The notes beneath the pieces are model-generated. The model saw nothing but the letters and a program-made list of their open reading frames with translations. It ran no database searches and was not told where the DNA came from. A program made the position numbers and the translations under genes. A DNA stretch of 64,000 nt from Marmoricola sp. (GTDB lineage: Bacteria; Actinomycetota; Actinomycetes; Propionibacteriales; Nocardioidaceae), in assembly GCA_025965195.1 (NCBI GenBank), contig JAOPXK010000110.1, forward strand, positions 1-64,000, written 5' to 3'. Numbering within the stretch: position 1 is the first letter of the stretch; the number at the start of each line of letters is the position of its first letter. Of this stretch, positions 1-10,240 are shown one piece after another.

Positions 1-385
1 GCTGGATGTTCACCGTGGTGACCACGTCGATGCCGGCCGCAAGGAAATCCGCCACATCCCTTGCCCGCTTGGCGTTGGGAGATCCTGGCGCGTTCGTGTG
101 CGCGAGCTCATCGACCAGCACGACGTCCGGTCGCCTGGCGAGCACGCCGTCATGGTCGAGCTCCTCGATGGTCGTGCCCCGATGGCTCAGCCGGATGCGG
201 GGGAGTACTTCCAGCCCCTCCAGCTGAGCCATCGTGTTGGGCCGGCCGTGCGTCTCGACATAGCCGACGACCGCGTCGGTGCCCCGGTCGTGCCGACGCC
301 GGATCTCGTCGAGCGCCGCGAACGTCTTGCCGACACCCGGGGCAGCCCCGAGGTAGACGGTCAGCTTGCCGCGGCGCTCGGTCAC
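1..385 (-). CDS. kdpD: KdpD sensor histidine kinase, N-terminal part (runs off the window)
   Basis: This is the first ~128 residues of the potassium sensor kinase KdpD. The N-terminal cytoplasmic KdpD domain is visible: a Walker A motif GAAPGVGKT at about residues 13-21, and DELAHTN near residue 92. In the family this domain senses K+ or turgor and the missing C-terminal part carries the membrane segments and kinase, which phosphorylates KdpE. The start is GTG at 385, overlapping the kdpC stop in a GTGA junction, so the gene is translationally coupled to kdpFABC. The rest of the gene and any kdpE lie beyond the left edge. The identification is firm. Confidence 0.93.
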   Translation of the reverse strand, partial: MTERRGKLTVYLGAAPGVGKTFAALDEIRRRHDRGTDAVVGYVETHGRPNTMAQLEGLEVLPRIRLSHRGTTIEELDHDGVLARRPDVVLVDELAHTNAPGSPNAKRARDVADFLAAGIDVVTTVNIQ

Positions 386-1005
386 GAGCCGTGCGCCTGG
401 GTGATCGCGATGTTCAGCATCAGCACATTGACGGCCGGGTCACCGAGGAAGCCCAGGGCACGACCGGTCGTGTTCTCCTTGATCAACCGTTGCACGCTCG
501 TCAGGGTGAGGCCGTGCTCGCGTGCGACCCGGGCTGCCTGCAGCGCGGCGTACGCCGGACTGATCGCCGGGTCCAGCCCCGAGGCCGACGCCGTCACCGC
601 GTCCGGAGGGATCGCCGAGACCGCGACGTGCTCCCTGGCCGAGATCTCGGCCTGGCGCTGCTTGATCAGCTTCACCAGCCGCGGATCCTCCGGCCCGTAG
701 TTCGAGCCGTAGGTGTCCAGCGGGTCGTAGCCGGTGCCGGCTGCCGAGGGCCGCGGCAGGAACCACTTGTTGCCCTTGAAGTCCTGGCCGATCAGGGAGG
801 ACCCGGCCGCGTCGGCAAAGGATCGCGTGTGGGCTCCGGTCGTGGTGACCAGCGACCCGTCGGCGCGCCAGCCGAACGCGGCCTGGCCGATTCCCCAGAC
901 CACCAGGGGATAGGCGATGCCGAGGACGACGGTGAAGAGGAGCAGGGTGCGCAGTCCGGCCAGCGACTGACGACCCAGTGCGCGGACGCCTTGCAAGTTG
1001 AACAT
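382..1005 (-). CDS. kdpC: K(+)-transporting ATPase subunit C
   Basis: KdpC (207 aa) is the single-span accessory subunit that holds the KdpFABC complex together at the membrane. A hydrophobic helix lies near residues 15-40 (LLLFTVVLGIAYPLVVW), followed by a periplasmic-type domain containing the family segments GSSLIGQDF, YDPLDTYGSNYGP and SASGLDPAISPAYA. The length is typical. The gene follows kdpB by one base and overlaps kdpD by four bases, so it sits inside one operon. No anomalies were seen. Confidence 0.96.
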   Translation of the reverse strand: MFNLQGVRALGRQSLAGLRTLLLFTVVLGIAYPLVVWGIGQAAFGWRADGSLVTTTGAHTRSFADAAGSSLIGQDFKGNKWFLPRPSAAGTGYDPLDTYGSNYGPEDPRLVKLIKQRQAEISAREHVAVSAIPPDAVTASASGLDPAISPAYAALQAARVAREHGLTLTSVQRLIKENTTGRALGFLGDPAVNVLMLNIAITQAHGS

Positions 1006-1006
1006 G

Positions 1007-3073
1007 TCAGATTCCTGGAAGGGTCGAGACCAGCAGGTCGATGAGCTTGATCCCGATGAACGGCGCGATCAGTCCGCCGACGCCGTAGATCAAGATGTTG
1101 CGCCGGAGCAGGTCCGCAGCGGCCGACGGCCGGTAGTGCACTCCGCGCAACGAGAGCGGGATCAACGCGACGATGATCAGTGCGTTGAAGATGACGGCGG
1201 AGAGGATCGCCGACTTCGGGCTGGAGAGCCCCATGATGTTCAGGACGTGCAGCCCCGGGTAGATCGCGACGAACATCGCCGGCAGGATCGCGAAGTACTT
1301 CGCGACGTCGTTGGCGATCGAGAACGTGGTCAGCGCACCTCGGGTGATCAGCAGCTGCTTGCCGATCTCGACGATCTCGATGAGCTTGGTCGGGTCGGAG
1401 TCGAGGTCGACCATGTTGCCGGCCTCCTTGGCCGCCGACGTCCCCGAGTTCATCGCAACCCCGACATCGGCCTGGGCCAGCGCGGGCGCGTCGTTGGTGC
1501 CGTCGCCGCACATGGCAACCAGCCGGCCGCCCTCCTGTTCCTTGCGGATCAGGGCGAGCTTGTCCTCGGGAGTCGCCTCGGCGAGGACGTCGTCGACGCC
1601 CGCCTCCTTGGCAATCGCGTTGGCGGTGATGGCGTTGTCACCGGTGATCATCACCGTCCTGATGCCCATCGCGCGCATCTCCGCGAACCGCTCGGCCAGG
1701 CCCTCCTTGACGACGTCCTTGAGGTGGATCACCCCGAGCGCGACGGGTGGCAGGTCGTCGATCTGTTCGGCCACGACCAGCGGAGTCCCGCCGGTTGCAC
1801 TGATGTCGCCGACCGCAGTGTCCACGTCGCTGCTCGTGCGGCCGCCTTCGGCGTGCACCCACTTGGTGATCGCGCTGGCCGCGCCCTTCCGGATCCGGTG
1901 CAGCCGGCCGTCGATCTCCAGATCGACACCGCTGACGCGCGTCGACGCCGAGAACGGGATCAGGGTCGCGCCATGAAGGGCCGGCGCGGGTGCGATCGTG
2001 GTGTCCCTGTTGACGAGCTCGACGATGCTCTTGCCCTCAGGCGTGTCGTCCGACAGCGACGACAACCGGGCTGCGGTCGAGAGCCGGGCCGGTTCGATGC
2101 CCGACACCGGGATCAGCTCGGTTGCCTGCCGGTTGCCGTAGGTGATCGTCCCGGTCTTGTCGAGCAGAAGCACGTCGACGTCGCCGGCAGCCTCGACCGC
2201 ACGGCCTGACATTGCCAGCACGTTGCGGCGGACCAGCCGGTCCATCCCGGCGATTCCGATCGCCGAGAGCAGCGCGCCGATCGTGGTCGGGATCAGGCAG
2301 ACCAGCAGCGCCACCAGCACGATCAGGGACTGCTTGCCGCCGGAGTACTTCGCGAACGGCTGCAGGGTGACGACCACCAGGATGAAGATCGCCGTCAGTG
2401 AGATCAGCAGGATGTTCAGCGCAATCTCGTTCGGTGTGCGCTGGCGTTCGGAGCCCTCGACCAGGGCGATCATCCGGTCGACGAAGGAGTGGCCGGGCTC
2501 GGCCGCTATCCGGACGACGATCTCGTCGGACAGCACGACCGTGCCACCGGTCACCGCACTCCGGTCACCGCCCGACTCCCGGATCACCGGGGCGGACTCA
2601 CCGGTGATCGCGGACTCGTCGACGGTCGCGACACCCTCGATGATGTCGCCGTCACCGGGGATCCGTTCACCCGCGCGGACGACGACGACGTCACCGACCC
2701 GGAGCGTCGTACTCGCCACCTCGACGGTCTTCAGGGTGGCCAGCCCACCGGTGTAGCCGAGCTGGTCGTCCCAGGCGTCGACCTTGCGGGCCATCGTCTG
2801 CTTCTGCGACTCGCGCAGGCTCGCCGCCTGCGCCTTGCCGCGCCCCTCGGCGACCGACTCGGCAAGGGTGCCGAACAGCACGGTCAGCCAGAGCCAGCCG
2901 ACGATCAGCCAGCCGAACAGACTCGGAGAGGTGACGGCGTCGACCGTCGCGACGACCGCGCCGACCTCGACGACGAGCATCACCGGCGATGAGATCAGCT
3001 CGCGCGGATCCATCTTGCGGAAGGCGCCGGGGAGCGCCTGCAGAAACGTGGACCAGGTCACGGCTGTGCTCAT
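1007..3073 (-). CDS. kdpB: K(+)-transporting P-type ATPase subunit B
   Basis: KdpB (688 aa) is the ATP-hydrolysing P-type ATPase subunit. Visible motifs are TGES (about 157-160, dephosphorylation loop), CLIPTTIG in a membrane helix (about 259-266), the phosphorylation motif DKTGT with Asp305, and the hinge [16 protein letters not shown]. The reading frame stays open another 70 codons upstream, but the ATG at 3073 is chosen because it gives the family N-terminus and overlaps the kdpA stop in an ATGA junction, as expected for coupled translation. The extra upstream residues are kdpA sequence read in another frame. Confidence 0.97.
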   Translation of the reverse strand: MSTAVTWSTFLQALPGAFRKMDPRELISSPVMLVVEVGAVVATVDAVTSPSLFGWLIVGWLWLTVLFGTLAESVAEGRGKAQAASLRESQKQTMARKVDAWDDQLGYTGGLATLKTVEVASTTLRVGDVVVVRAGERIPGDGDIIEGVATVDESAITGESAPVIRESGGDRSAVTGGTVVLSDEIVVRIAAEPGHSFVDRMIALVEGSERQRTPNEIALNILLISLTAIFILVVVTLQPFAKYSGGKQSLIVLVALLVCLIPTTIGALLSAIGIAGMDRLVRRNVLAMSGRAVEAAGDVDVLLLDKTGTITYGNRQATELIPVSGIEPARLSTAARLSSLSDDTPEGKSIVELVNRDTTIAPAPALHGATLIPFSASTRVSGVDLEIDGRLHRIRKGAASAITKWVHAEGGRTSSDVDTAVGDISATGGTPLVVAEQIDDLPPVALGVIHLKDVVKEGLAERFAEMRAMGIRTVMITGDNAITANAIAKEAGVDDVLAEATPEDKLALIRKEQEGGRLVAMCGDGTNDAPALAQADVGVAMNSGTSAAKEAGNMVDLDSDPTKLIEIVEIGKQLLITRGALTTFSIANDVAKYFAILPAMFVAIYPGLHVLNIMGLSSPKSAILSAVIFNALIIVALIPLSLRGVHYRPSAAADLLRRNILIYGVGGLIAPFIGIKLIDLLVSTLPGI

Positions 3074-4722
3074 TTCAGGGCCTCGGCAATCGGAGCAAGG
3101 GACAGGACCGGGATGTAGGTCAGGCCCACGACGACGAGGGTGACTCCGATCAGCAGTCCGACGAACAGGGGACGGTGGGTGGGCAGGGTGCCTGCGCTTG
3201 GAGGCACCTTCTGTTGGGTGGCCAGGCGTCCGGCCAGGCCGAGCACGAGCAGCATCGGCACGAAGCGGCCGAGCAGCATGCACATCCCGAGCAGGATGTT
3301 CCAGAACGGGGTCCCCGATGTCAGGCCGCCGAACGCACTGCCGTTGTTGTTGCCCGCGGACGTCACGGCATAGACCGCCTCGGACAGGCCGTGTGGTCCG
3401 GATGCCTCGAGACCGACGAGCCCGCCGTGGAAGCTGACGGCGATCGCGCCACCGATCAGCACGATGGCCGGCGTCGTCAGGATGTACGTCGCGACCAGCT
3501 TCATCTCGCCGCCACGGATCTTCTTGCCGAGGTACTCCGGAGTTCGGCCGACCATCAGGCCGGCAACGAAGACCGACAGGATCGCGAGCACCAGCAGGCC
3601 GTACAGGCCCGAGCCGGTGCCACCCGGCGCGACCTCACCGAGCATCATGTTGAACATCGTCACGCCGCCGCCGGACGCGGTCAGCGAGTCGTGCATCGAG
3701 TTGACGGAGCCGGTGGAGGTCCCAGTCGTCGCGGCCGCGAAGAGAGCGGACGCGGCGGTCCCGAAGCGGACCTCCTTGCCCTCCATCGCTCCGCCGGCGA
3801 GCTGCGGCGCGGTGCCGTGGCCGGCCATCTCGGCCCAGGTGAGCAGTCCGATCGAGGTGATCAGGATGGTCGACATCACCGCAAGGATCGCCCAGCCCTG
3901 GCGCTTGTCCTTGACCATCACGCCGAAGGTCCGAGTCAGGGAGAACGGGATCACCAGGAGCAGGAAGATCTCCAGGATGTTGGAGAACGGACCGGGGTTC
4001 TCATACGGGTGCGCCGAGTTGGCGTTGTAGAAACCGCCACCGTTCGTGCCCACCTCCTTGATCGCCTCCTGGGAGGCGACCGGGCCGCCGGTCAGGTGCT
4101 GGGCCTGGCCGGCGAGGGTGTGCACCACGTGCGGTGACGCGAAGTTCTGGACCACTCCGAGAGCGACCAGCACGATCGCGGCAACGAAGGCCAGCGGCAG
4201 CAGGATCCGGACGACGGTCCGCACCAGGTCCGACCAGAAGTTGCCGACCCTGCCATCGGCACGGGTGCGCGCGATGCCGCGGATCAGCGCGACAGCCACC
4301 GCCATGCCGACCGCGGCCGACGCGAAGTTCTGCACGGCCAGACCGGCCATCTGGATCAGGTGGCCGGTCGCGGCTTCGCCGGAGTACCACTGCCAGTCGG
4401 TGTTCGTCGCGAACGAGATCGCGGTGTTGAACGCGCCACTGGCGGGCAGTGCCTTGTCGCCGAGTGAGAGCGGCAGCAGTTGTTGCAACCGCCCGAACGC
4501 ATAGAGGAACAGGATGCTGACCAGCGAGAAGCCCAGCAGCGCGACGGCGTACGTCGACCACCGCTGGTCGGCATCCGGATCGATGCGCAGCAACCGGTAG
4601 GCGCCGCGCTCCACGCGCAGGTGCTTCGGACTCGTGTAGACGCGAGCCATGTAGTCACCGAGAGGGCGGATGCACAGCCCGAGCGCCAGGACCAGCACCA
4701 GGATCTGGAGGAGCGCCGGCAT
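3070..4722 (-). CDS. kdpA: K(+)-transporting ATPase subunit A
   Basis: KdpA (550 aa) is the channel-like potassium-binding subunit, a relative of the Trk/Ktr superfamily with about ten membrane helices. The pore-loop segments [19 protein letters not shown] and [14 protein letters not shown], which form the selectivity filter in the family, are intact. The start ATG at 4722 overlaps the stop of kdpF (TGATG), and the stop overlaps the kdpB start, so the chain kdpF-kdpA-kdpB-kdpC-kdpD is continuous. Length is normal for the family. Confidence 0.97.
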   Translation of the reverse strand: MPALLQILVLVLALGLCIRPLGDYMARVYTSPKHLRVERGAYRLLRIDPDADQRWSTYAVALLGFSLVSILFLYAFGRLQQLLPLSLGDKALPASGAFNTAISFATNTDWQWYSGEAATGHLIQMAGLAVQNFASAAVGMAVAVALIRGIARTRADGRVGNFWSDLVRTVVRILLPLAFVAAIVLVALGVVQNFASPHVVHTLAGQAQHLTGGPVASQEAIKEVGTNGGGFYNANSAHPYENPGPFSNILEIFLLLVIPFSLTRTFGVMVKDKRQGWAILAVMSTILITSIGLLTWAEMAGHGTAPQLAGGAMEGKEVRFGTAASALFAAATTGTSTGSVNSMHDSLTASGGGVTMFNMMLGEVAPGGTGSGLYGLLVLAILSVFVAGLMVGRTPEYLGKKIRGGEMKLVATYILTTPAIVLIGGAIAVSFHGGLVGLEASGPHGLSEAVYAVTSAGNNNGSAFGGLTSGTPFWNILLGMCMLLGRFVPMLLVLGLAGRLATQQKVPPSAGTLPTHRPLFVGLLIGVTLVVVGLTYIPVLSLAPIAEALK

Positions 4723-4802
4723 CAGCGGTCAGCCCCCATCACCGTGACGGCGAGCAGGACGAAGATCACCAGGATCAAGAGGACGAAGGCCACATCGGCC
4801 AT
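4722..4802 (-). CDS. kdpF: KdpF small membrane subunit (26 aa)
   Basis: This tiny reading frame encodes 26 residues, beginning [19 protein letters not shown], that form one hydrophobic helix followed by a short polar tail ending GADR. Size, composition and position directly before kdpA match KdpF, which in the family stabilises the KdpABC complex as a lipid-like peptide. Its TGA stop shares one base with the kdpA ATG. It is too short for most ORF callers. Confidence comes mainly from position plus the single-helix pattern. Confidence 0.88.
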   Translation of the reverse strand: MADVAFVLLILVIFVLLAVTVMGADR

Positions 4803-4904
4803 GGACTCGGACCCGCTTTCGAGGAGCGGTCCCGGTGCGGGACCGGCACGGACATCTGTCCGCACCCCTCAGGTCTAGTTCCGCGCCAGGTGGTCACCCA
4901 GGGG

Positions 4905-4955
4905 TCTTGACGCTCCCTTGATGCGCCGGGCCTCAGTCTTGACGAGTCCTTGACG
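4905..4955 (-). promoter_or_regulatory. Candidate KdpE operator: two pairs of 11-bp-spaced direct repeats
   Basis: Two near-identical 19-base blocks (4905-4923 and 4937-4955) each contain two TTGAYG half-sites exactly 11 bases apart (4907 and 4918; 4939 and 4950), and the blocks are 32 bases apart, about three helical turns. Tandem direct repeats with 11-base spacing are the standard binding pattern of OmpR/PhoB-family regulators, to which KdpE belongs. They lie 100-150 bases before kdpF; the second block is inside the 3' end of the GNAT gene. Assignment to KdpE is inference from position. Confidence 0.5.
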
Positions 4956-6111
4956 CCGACGGTGGTTGCGCCGGTCTGAACTCCTCGGCGAGCAGGTCGT
5001 AGCAGGCCAGGTCCGCAAGGGCGCCGCCCCCGATCTCGACGCCTCGCCGTTCGATCCCGAACTGGGTGAAGCCGCACGCCTCGATGACGTGCCGCGATGC
5101 CACGTTGTCCACTGCAGCGCAGGCCGTCAGCCGTCTCAGGCCGAGGCCGCCGTCCTCGGCCGGCACGAACCCATGGCGTACGACGAGCCGGCATGCCTCG
5201 GTCATCACCCCACGACCACGCGCATCCGGATGGGTCCAGTAGCCGACCTCACCATCGCGCCCGGCCTCGATCTGGAAGATGTTGATCACCCCGATCAGGT
5301 CGTCGGTCGCGGGATCGGCCATCGCCCAGTGCACACAGGTCCCGCCGGCCATGGCCCCGATCCGGCTCTCCATGAAGGCGTTCGCGTCGGCCTCGCGGTA
5401 GGGCTCGGGCAGCCGGCGCAGCCACTGTCGGGACCGCTCGTCGCGACAGGCCTCGGCGATCCGCGGGGCGTCGCCGGGCTTGTGCGGGCGCAGCACGACG
5501 TTCTCCCCGACGATGCGCGGGGCGTCGAACCACTGGTGGCGCGGGGCCCGTTCGTCCTCACGCAGCAGTACGCCGACCCACGCATTGAGCAGCGCACCCC
5601 GTTGCGGCAACCACTTGCGGACGGTGCCGTCGAAGGAGAACCCGAGCCGCCAGGCGAGCTTGCGTGAGGCCCAGTTGCCCTCGTTGGCCAACCAGATCAC
5701 CGTGTTCAGGTCGCGGCCGCCCTCCGAGGAGGGAGCGAAACCCCAGTCGAGCAGCAGCCGCAGCGCCCGCTCGACGGTGCCGGTGCCACGCACCCACGGG
5801 TGCGACCCGTAGGCGATCTCCGCGCGGCCGTCCCTCTCATTGCGGAGCGAGATCGTCCCGGCGTACCTCGCCTCGCCGGTGGCCGGGTCAACTGCGGAGA
5901 ACGCGAAGGCCCACTCCTGGTCGGTCGCCCAGCCGCCCGGCATGGCATCGCGGATGAACCGCTTCGCGTCGTCGCGCGTGTAGGGGACCGGCACGGTCGT
6001 CCACTGCTGGCTCACCGGGTCGATGCACTGCTCGAAGGCGCCCTCGATGTCGTCGTCCGTGTGGGCGCGCAGCGTCACGACGCCATCGGTGAGAGTTGGT
6101 ACCAAGATCAT
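4933..6111 (-). CDS. Tandem-domain GNAT N-acetyltransferase
   Basis: The 392-residue protein carries two RimJ/RimL-like GNAT domains in one chain. The first (about 1-180) contains EIAYGSHPWVRGTGTVERALRLLL and NEGNWASRKLAWRLGF; the second (about 200-380) contains EVGYWTHPDARGRGVMTEACRLVV and VDNVASRHVIEACGFTQFG. In each, the charged segment followed by a basic/glycine turn is the acetyl-CoA pyrophosphate-binding motif; the second (ARGRGVM) is the canonical form and the first (VRGTGTV) is degenerate. Substrate is unknown; relatives acetylate ribosomal proteins, small amines or antibiotics. It is transcribed towards kdpF and divergently from the VOC gene. The 3' end overlaps the candidate KdpE operator. 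Confidence 0.85.
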   Translation of the reverse strand: MILVPTLTDGVVTLRAHTDDDIEGAFEQCIDPVSQQWTTVPVPYTRDDAKRFIRDAMPGGWATDQEWAFAFSAVDPATGEARYAGTISLRNERDGRAEIAYGSHPWVRGTGTVERALRLLLDWGFAPSSEGGRDLNTVIWLANEGNWASRKLAWRLGFSFDGTVRKWLPQRGALLNAWVGVLLREDERAPRHQWFDAPRIVGENVVLRPHKPGDAPRIAEACRDERSRQWLRRLPEPYREADANAFMESRIGAMAGGTCVHWAMADPATDDLIGVINIFQIEAGRDGEVGYWTHPDARGRGVMTEACRLVVRHGFVPAEDGGLGLRRLTACAAVDNVASRHVIEACGFTQFGIERRGVEIGGGALADLACYDLLAEEFRPAQPPSASRTRQD

Positions 6112-6169
6112 GACGGTCAGCCTGCCGTTCCGCTCCGCGCAACCGCAACCAGCTGCCTCCCGGCACCTC

Positions 6170-6175
6170 TAACCT
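6170..6175 (+). promoter_or_regulatory. -10 box TAACCT of a leaderless promoter
   Basis: TAACCT fits TANNNT and ends six bases before the ATG at 6182, so transcription should begin at or next to the start codon. No Shine-Dalgarno sequence is present, in keeping with a leaderless mRNA. The -35 region is not recognisable. Confidence 0.5.
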
Positions 6176-6181
6176 GAGCGG

Positions 6182-6688
6182 ATGAGCATTGCGACAGGGC
6201 CGATCGTGCAGATCGCCTGGGTGACCGACGACATCGACGCGACCGAGCGGTTGCTCAGCGAGCAGTACGGCGTGGGCGAGTGGATGCGGATCCCCGACGT
6301 GCACTTCGGTCCTGAGGACTGCACCTATCGCGGCGCACCGGCCGACTTCACCGCCCACATCGCGCTCGGCTACTCGGGCGACCTCCAGCTCGAGCTGATC
6401 CAGCCCGTCACGGGCGAGAGCATCTACACCGAGTTCCTCGCCGGCAACGCCCCCGGGCTCCATCACGTCTGCTTCACGACCGAGGACATCGAGGCCGCGT
6501 GCGCGGCGGCTGTCGCGGCCGGCCAGGAGGTGGTCCAGCGCGGCTCGATGATGGGCGGTGCGATGGAGTTCGCGTACGTCGCAGCACCGTCGGCGGGTGC
6601 GCCGTACATCGAGATCGCCAGGATCGGTCCGGACATCCAGGCGCTCTTCGATGCCGTGAAAACCAACGCAGCAAAGGCAACGAGCTGA
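6182..6688 (+). CDS. VOC/glyoxalase-fold protein
   Basis: This 168-residue protein belongs to the vicinal-oxygen-chelate superfamily. The first half-motif begins IVQIAWVTDDIDATERLLSE and the second GLHHVCFTTEDIEAACAAAV; His and Glu residues in each (H in GLHHVCF, E in LQLELIQPV and IEIAR) are the likely metal ligands. The layout resembles methylmalonyl-CoA epimerase and glyoxalase I relatives, but the substrate cannot be told. The start is ATG 6182 with a leaderless-type promoter. Its stop overlaps by one base (TGATG) the following dehydrogenase, so the two form an operon. Given the mutA-mutB genes 12 kb away, an epimerase role is conceivable but unsupported. Confidence 0.78.
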   Translation: MSIATGPIVQIAWVTDDIDATERLLSEQYGVGEWMRIPDVHFGPEDCTYRGAPADFTAHIALGYSGDLQLELIQPVTGESIYTEFLAGNAPGLHHVCFTTEDIEAACAAAVAAGQEVVQRGSMMGGAMEFAYVAAPSAGAPYIEIARIGPDIQALFDAVKTNAAKATS

Positions 6689-7527
6689 TGACGGCTCGCG
6701 TCGCGGTCGTCACCGGCGCCGGAGCGGGATCGCTCGGCGAGGCCACGGCTCGGCTGCTGAGGGGGCAGGGCCTGCGCGTGATCACGACGACGCGTAGCTG
6801 CGCGGTCTCCGAGGACACCCATCCGCTCGAGCTCGCGTCCCCTCAGTCGGTGGCGACCTTCGCGTCCTGGTTGGGGGAGGCGACCGACCGGCTCGACGTA
6901 CTGGTGAACAACGCCGGCGTGCACCTCGACCTGCGCAGCAAGTGGAAGGCGCCCCAGCTCCTGGCGGACGGTCACGAGATCCACTGGCGGACCAACTACC
7001 TCGGCCCGGCCCAGCTGACCCGCACGCTGTTGCCGCGGCTCGCTGCAACCGCCAGCGCGCACGGCGAGGCTCGCGTGGTGAACGTCGTCTCGAAGCTGCA
7101 CGAGCGGGGTCGCAACGTCTGGTTGTTCGGCGGCGTGGCGCCCTACGACTCCTGGGCGGCGTACGGCACCTCCAAGCTGGCGCTGGTGCACGAGGCGGCC
7201 GAGATCGATCGGCGGTACGGCGCCGCCGGCGTGCACGGCTACTCGCTGCATCCCGGGTCCGTCTACACCCACGTCGCGGACCGTGGTCTCGAGACCAGTC
7301 CGGTCCTCGGCCGGCTCCGCAAACTGGCTGCGCCCCTGGAGCGCCGGACGCTGCTGAGTCCCGAGCAGGGCGCCGCGACCACGGTGTTCTGCGCGACCTC
7401 ACCGGACGCCGTCCCGGGTGGCTATCACCGGCGCTCGGCGGCTGCCGAGGCGTCGCCCGAGGCGCTGGATCCGGCAGCCGCCAGTGAGCTCTGGGACGCC
7501 ACCTCGGCCTGGGCTGCGACCGCCTGA
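6688..7527 (+). CDS. Short-chain dehydrogenase/reductase (retinol dehydrogenase-like)
   Basis: A 279-residue SDR enzyme of unknown substrate. Visible are the nucleotide-binding segment VVTGAGAGSLGEATARLL near the N-terminus, NNAG (about residue 75), the catalytic Tyr-Lys in YGTSK (about 179-183) and the post-catalytic LHPGSVYTHV typical of retinol-dehydrogenase/WWOX-like members. The glycine motif reads TGAGAGSLG, one residue longer than the usual TGxxxGxG. The ATG at 6688 overlaps the VOC stop. The upstream open frame is a shadow of the VOC gene. Confidence 0.85.
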   Translation: MTARVAVVTGAGAGSLGEATARLLRGQGLRVITTTRSCAVSEDTHPLELASPQSVATFASWLGEATDRLDVLVNNAGVHLDLRSKWKAPQLLADGHEIHWRTNYLGPAQLTRTLLPRLAATASAHGEARVVNVVSKLHERGRNVWLFGGVAPYDSWAAYGTSKLALVHEAAEIDRRYGAAGVHGYSLHPGSVYTHVADRGLETSPVLGRLRKLAAPLERRTLLSPEQGAATTVFCATSPDAVPGGYHRRSAAAEASPEALDPAAASELWDATSAWAATA

Positions 7528-7572
7528 TCCGTCAGCAGACAACTCGGTTGCAACCGGCGAGCGGTCGCCTGA

Positions 7573-8604
<1,032 letters not shown>

Positions 8605-8614
8605 GGTTCCGTCC

Positions 8615-9172
8615 GTGCCCACCATCGGCGTTTCGGTCGCCGTCCCTGACCCCTGCGGAGCCTGGCTCCAGGACTATCGCGTCGACCTCGGCGACGAGTC
8701 GGCCCGGCACATCCCGACCCACATCACCCTGTTGCCGCCGTACGACATCGAGGGCGACCAGCTCGCGCGGTTCGCCGACCATCTGGCAGGCGCTGCGGCC
8801 ACCCTGGAGGCCTTCGATGTGCACCTGCGCGGCACCGGCACGTTCCGGCCGATCTCGCCGGTGGTGTTCGTCGGCGTGGTCGACGGGATCGCTCGCTGCG
8901 AGCAGCTCGCGAGGGCAGTCCGGAGCGGCCCCGTCAACCTGACCCAGTCCTTCCCCTATCACCCGCACGTCACCGTCGCCCATCACCTGGACGAAGCCCT
9001 GATGGACCGGGCGTTCACCGAGCTGGCGGACTTCGAGTGCTTCTTCGCGGTCGAACGGATCTGGCTCTATGTGCACGACGAGGTGCTGGGCTGGCAGCCG
9101 ACCCAGTCCTTCGAGCTCACGCTGTCGGCGAGACGAACCGAACCACATATTTGTGTGAGCGGGTCTGCGTAG
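8615..9172 (+). CDS. 2H phosphoesterase / 2'-5' RNA ligase family protein
   Basis: The 185-residue protein has the two His-x-Thr/Ser-x motifs that define the 2H phosphoesterase superfamily: HITLLPP in the N-terminal half and HPHVTVAH in the C-terminal half. Members hydrolyse or ligate 2',5'-phosphodiester or cyclic phosphate bonds in RNA or nucleotides; the substrate here is not determinable. The start is GTG 8615, favoured by the TAGGGT -10 box seven bases upstream; longer starts inside trpS are possible. The last 56 bases overlap the 3' end of the convergent CAP gene, an unusually long coding overlap. Confidence 0.8.
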   Translation: MPTIGVSVAVPDPCGAWLQDYRVDLGDESARHIPTHITLLPPYDIEGDQLARFADHLAGAAATLEAFDVHLRGTGTFRPISPVVFVGVVDGIARCEQLARAVRSGPVNLTQSFPYHPHVTVAHHLDEALMDRAFTELADFECFFAVERIWLYVHDEVLGWQPTQSFELTLSARRTEPHICVSGSA

Positions 9173-10121
9173 TACCCGCACGATGGATCCGCTTGACCAC
9201 GACTGTGTAGTCCGACGTCGTGCTGAACCCGGTCGGCATCTGCCAGACGATCGTCGGCATCCCGTAGTGGTTCGTCACCGGCCACTGGTGGATGGGGACC
9301 CGCTGTCCGGCGCGGTAGACGCGCACCACGGACTTCCCGAACTTCGTCCTGGAGTCACCCGAGCTCAGCGACCAGCGACCGTTCGGCTCCATCGCGACCG
9401 GGAAGGCACCTGCCGACGGCCACGAGACCCAGGCCGGGTTGGGACGTCCCGGGTCGGTCGGGCCGACGACAGTGAGCGCGTTCGTCGTGTCCGTACTGCC
9501 GATGCCCATCGTGGTCGTGAACGGATACAGGATCCAGCGACGGTGGCCGACGGCAACGTTCGATGAACCGTCGTCATCCATGTAGAGGCTGATGGCCATG
9601 CCCGAGGTGATCGCTGGCTCCGACATGGCGAGGTCGGACTGCGACGCGGACGTCGCGCCGGCCGAGGACCAGCACTTCCAGCTCGACGGCGGATTGTGGT
9701 CCAGGGTGTGGTTCGCCGCCATCATCAGTGCGGCCGACCTGGCGTGGGCACTGAGATTCGAGTTGAACGTGACCGGTGCGAGGTGGTTGAGCGAACGGAT
9801 GTAGTTGATCTCGGTGAGTGCGGCGGCGTCCGACGCCCCGGAGTTGGTGCCCGGCTGGCAGCCGAAGATGGAGCCGGTCCAGGAGACCGGGACGGCCAGC
9901 ACGTTGGCGAGCCAGGTCCACAGGGTCGGATCGGCCGCAGCCCGGTCCGAGGTCGGAGCGTGGCTGGCCGGGGCGGGGCCGGTCGGCGGGGCAGCGACCG
10001 AGGGTGTTGGCGCGACGGCTGCCTCAGCGACGCCGGTGCCGGTCATGAAGGCCAGGCAGCCGATGGTGGCGACGATGGCTAGTCGTGCCTGGATCCGCGT
10101 AATTCCCGAGTTTTTGTTCAT
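9117..10121 (-). CDS. Secreted CAP/SCP-domain protein
   Basis: A 334-residue exported protein. An N-terminal signal peptide ends near GVAEA-AVAPT (residue ~34) and is followed by a Pro/Ala-rich linker (about 35-65). The CAP domain follows: INYIRSLNHLAPVTFNSNLSAHARSAAL with AANHTLDHNP, and VGHRRWILYP, which match the conserved His/Glu-cavity segments of bacterial SCP proteins. A C-terminal beta-rich region (about 220-334) follows. Function is unknown; family roles include cell-wall or lipid binding. ATG at 10121 has a leaderless -10 box (TAATCT, 10128-10133). The 3' end overlaps the 2H phosphoesterase gene by 56 bases. Confidence 0.82.
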   Translation of the reverse strand: MNKNSGITRIQARLAIVATIGCLAFMTGTGVAEAAVAPTPSVAAPPTGPAPASHAPTSDRAAADPTLWTWLANVLAVPVSWTGSIFGCQPGTNSGASDAAALTEINYIRSLNHLAPVTFNSNLSAHARSAALMMAANHTLDHNPPSSWKCWSSAGATSASQSDLAMSEPAITSGMAISLYMDDDGSSNVAVGHRRWILYPFTTTMGIGSTDTTNALTVVGPTDPGRPNPAWVSWPSAGAFPVAMEPNGRWSLSSGDSRTKFGKSVVRVYRAGQRVPIHQWPVTNHYGMPTIVWQMPTGFSTTSDYTVVVKRIHRAGTTQTRSHKYVVRFVSPTA

Positions 10122-10127
10122 AACCCG

Positions 10128-10133
10128 AGATTA
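10128..10133 (-). promoter_or_regulatory. -10 box TAATCT of a leaderless promoter
   Basis: On the minus strand TAATCT ends six bases before the ATG at 10121. This sits in the 119-base gap after sdhB, which otherwise shows only short GC-rich inverted repeats and no clear terminator. Confidence 0.5.
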
Positions 10134-10240
10134 GGAACGAAATGTGTTCGCTTCTAGCGTTACCGCGTGGTACTGGCCGTTTGGCGGGCCGATGCATCCG
10201 ATCGGTCAGAAACGGACTCACCCAAGGGGGTCAGATACGG

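Noticed and set aside
4803-4932. c-di-AMP riboswitch before kdpFABC
   Set aside because: The leader is short and lacks the long two-fold structure; direct-repeat protein sites explain the region better.
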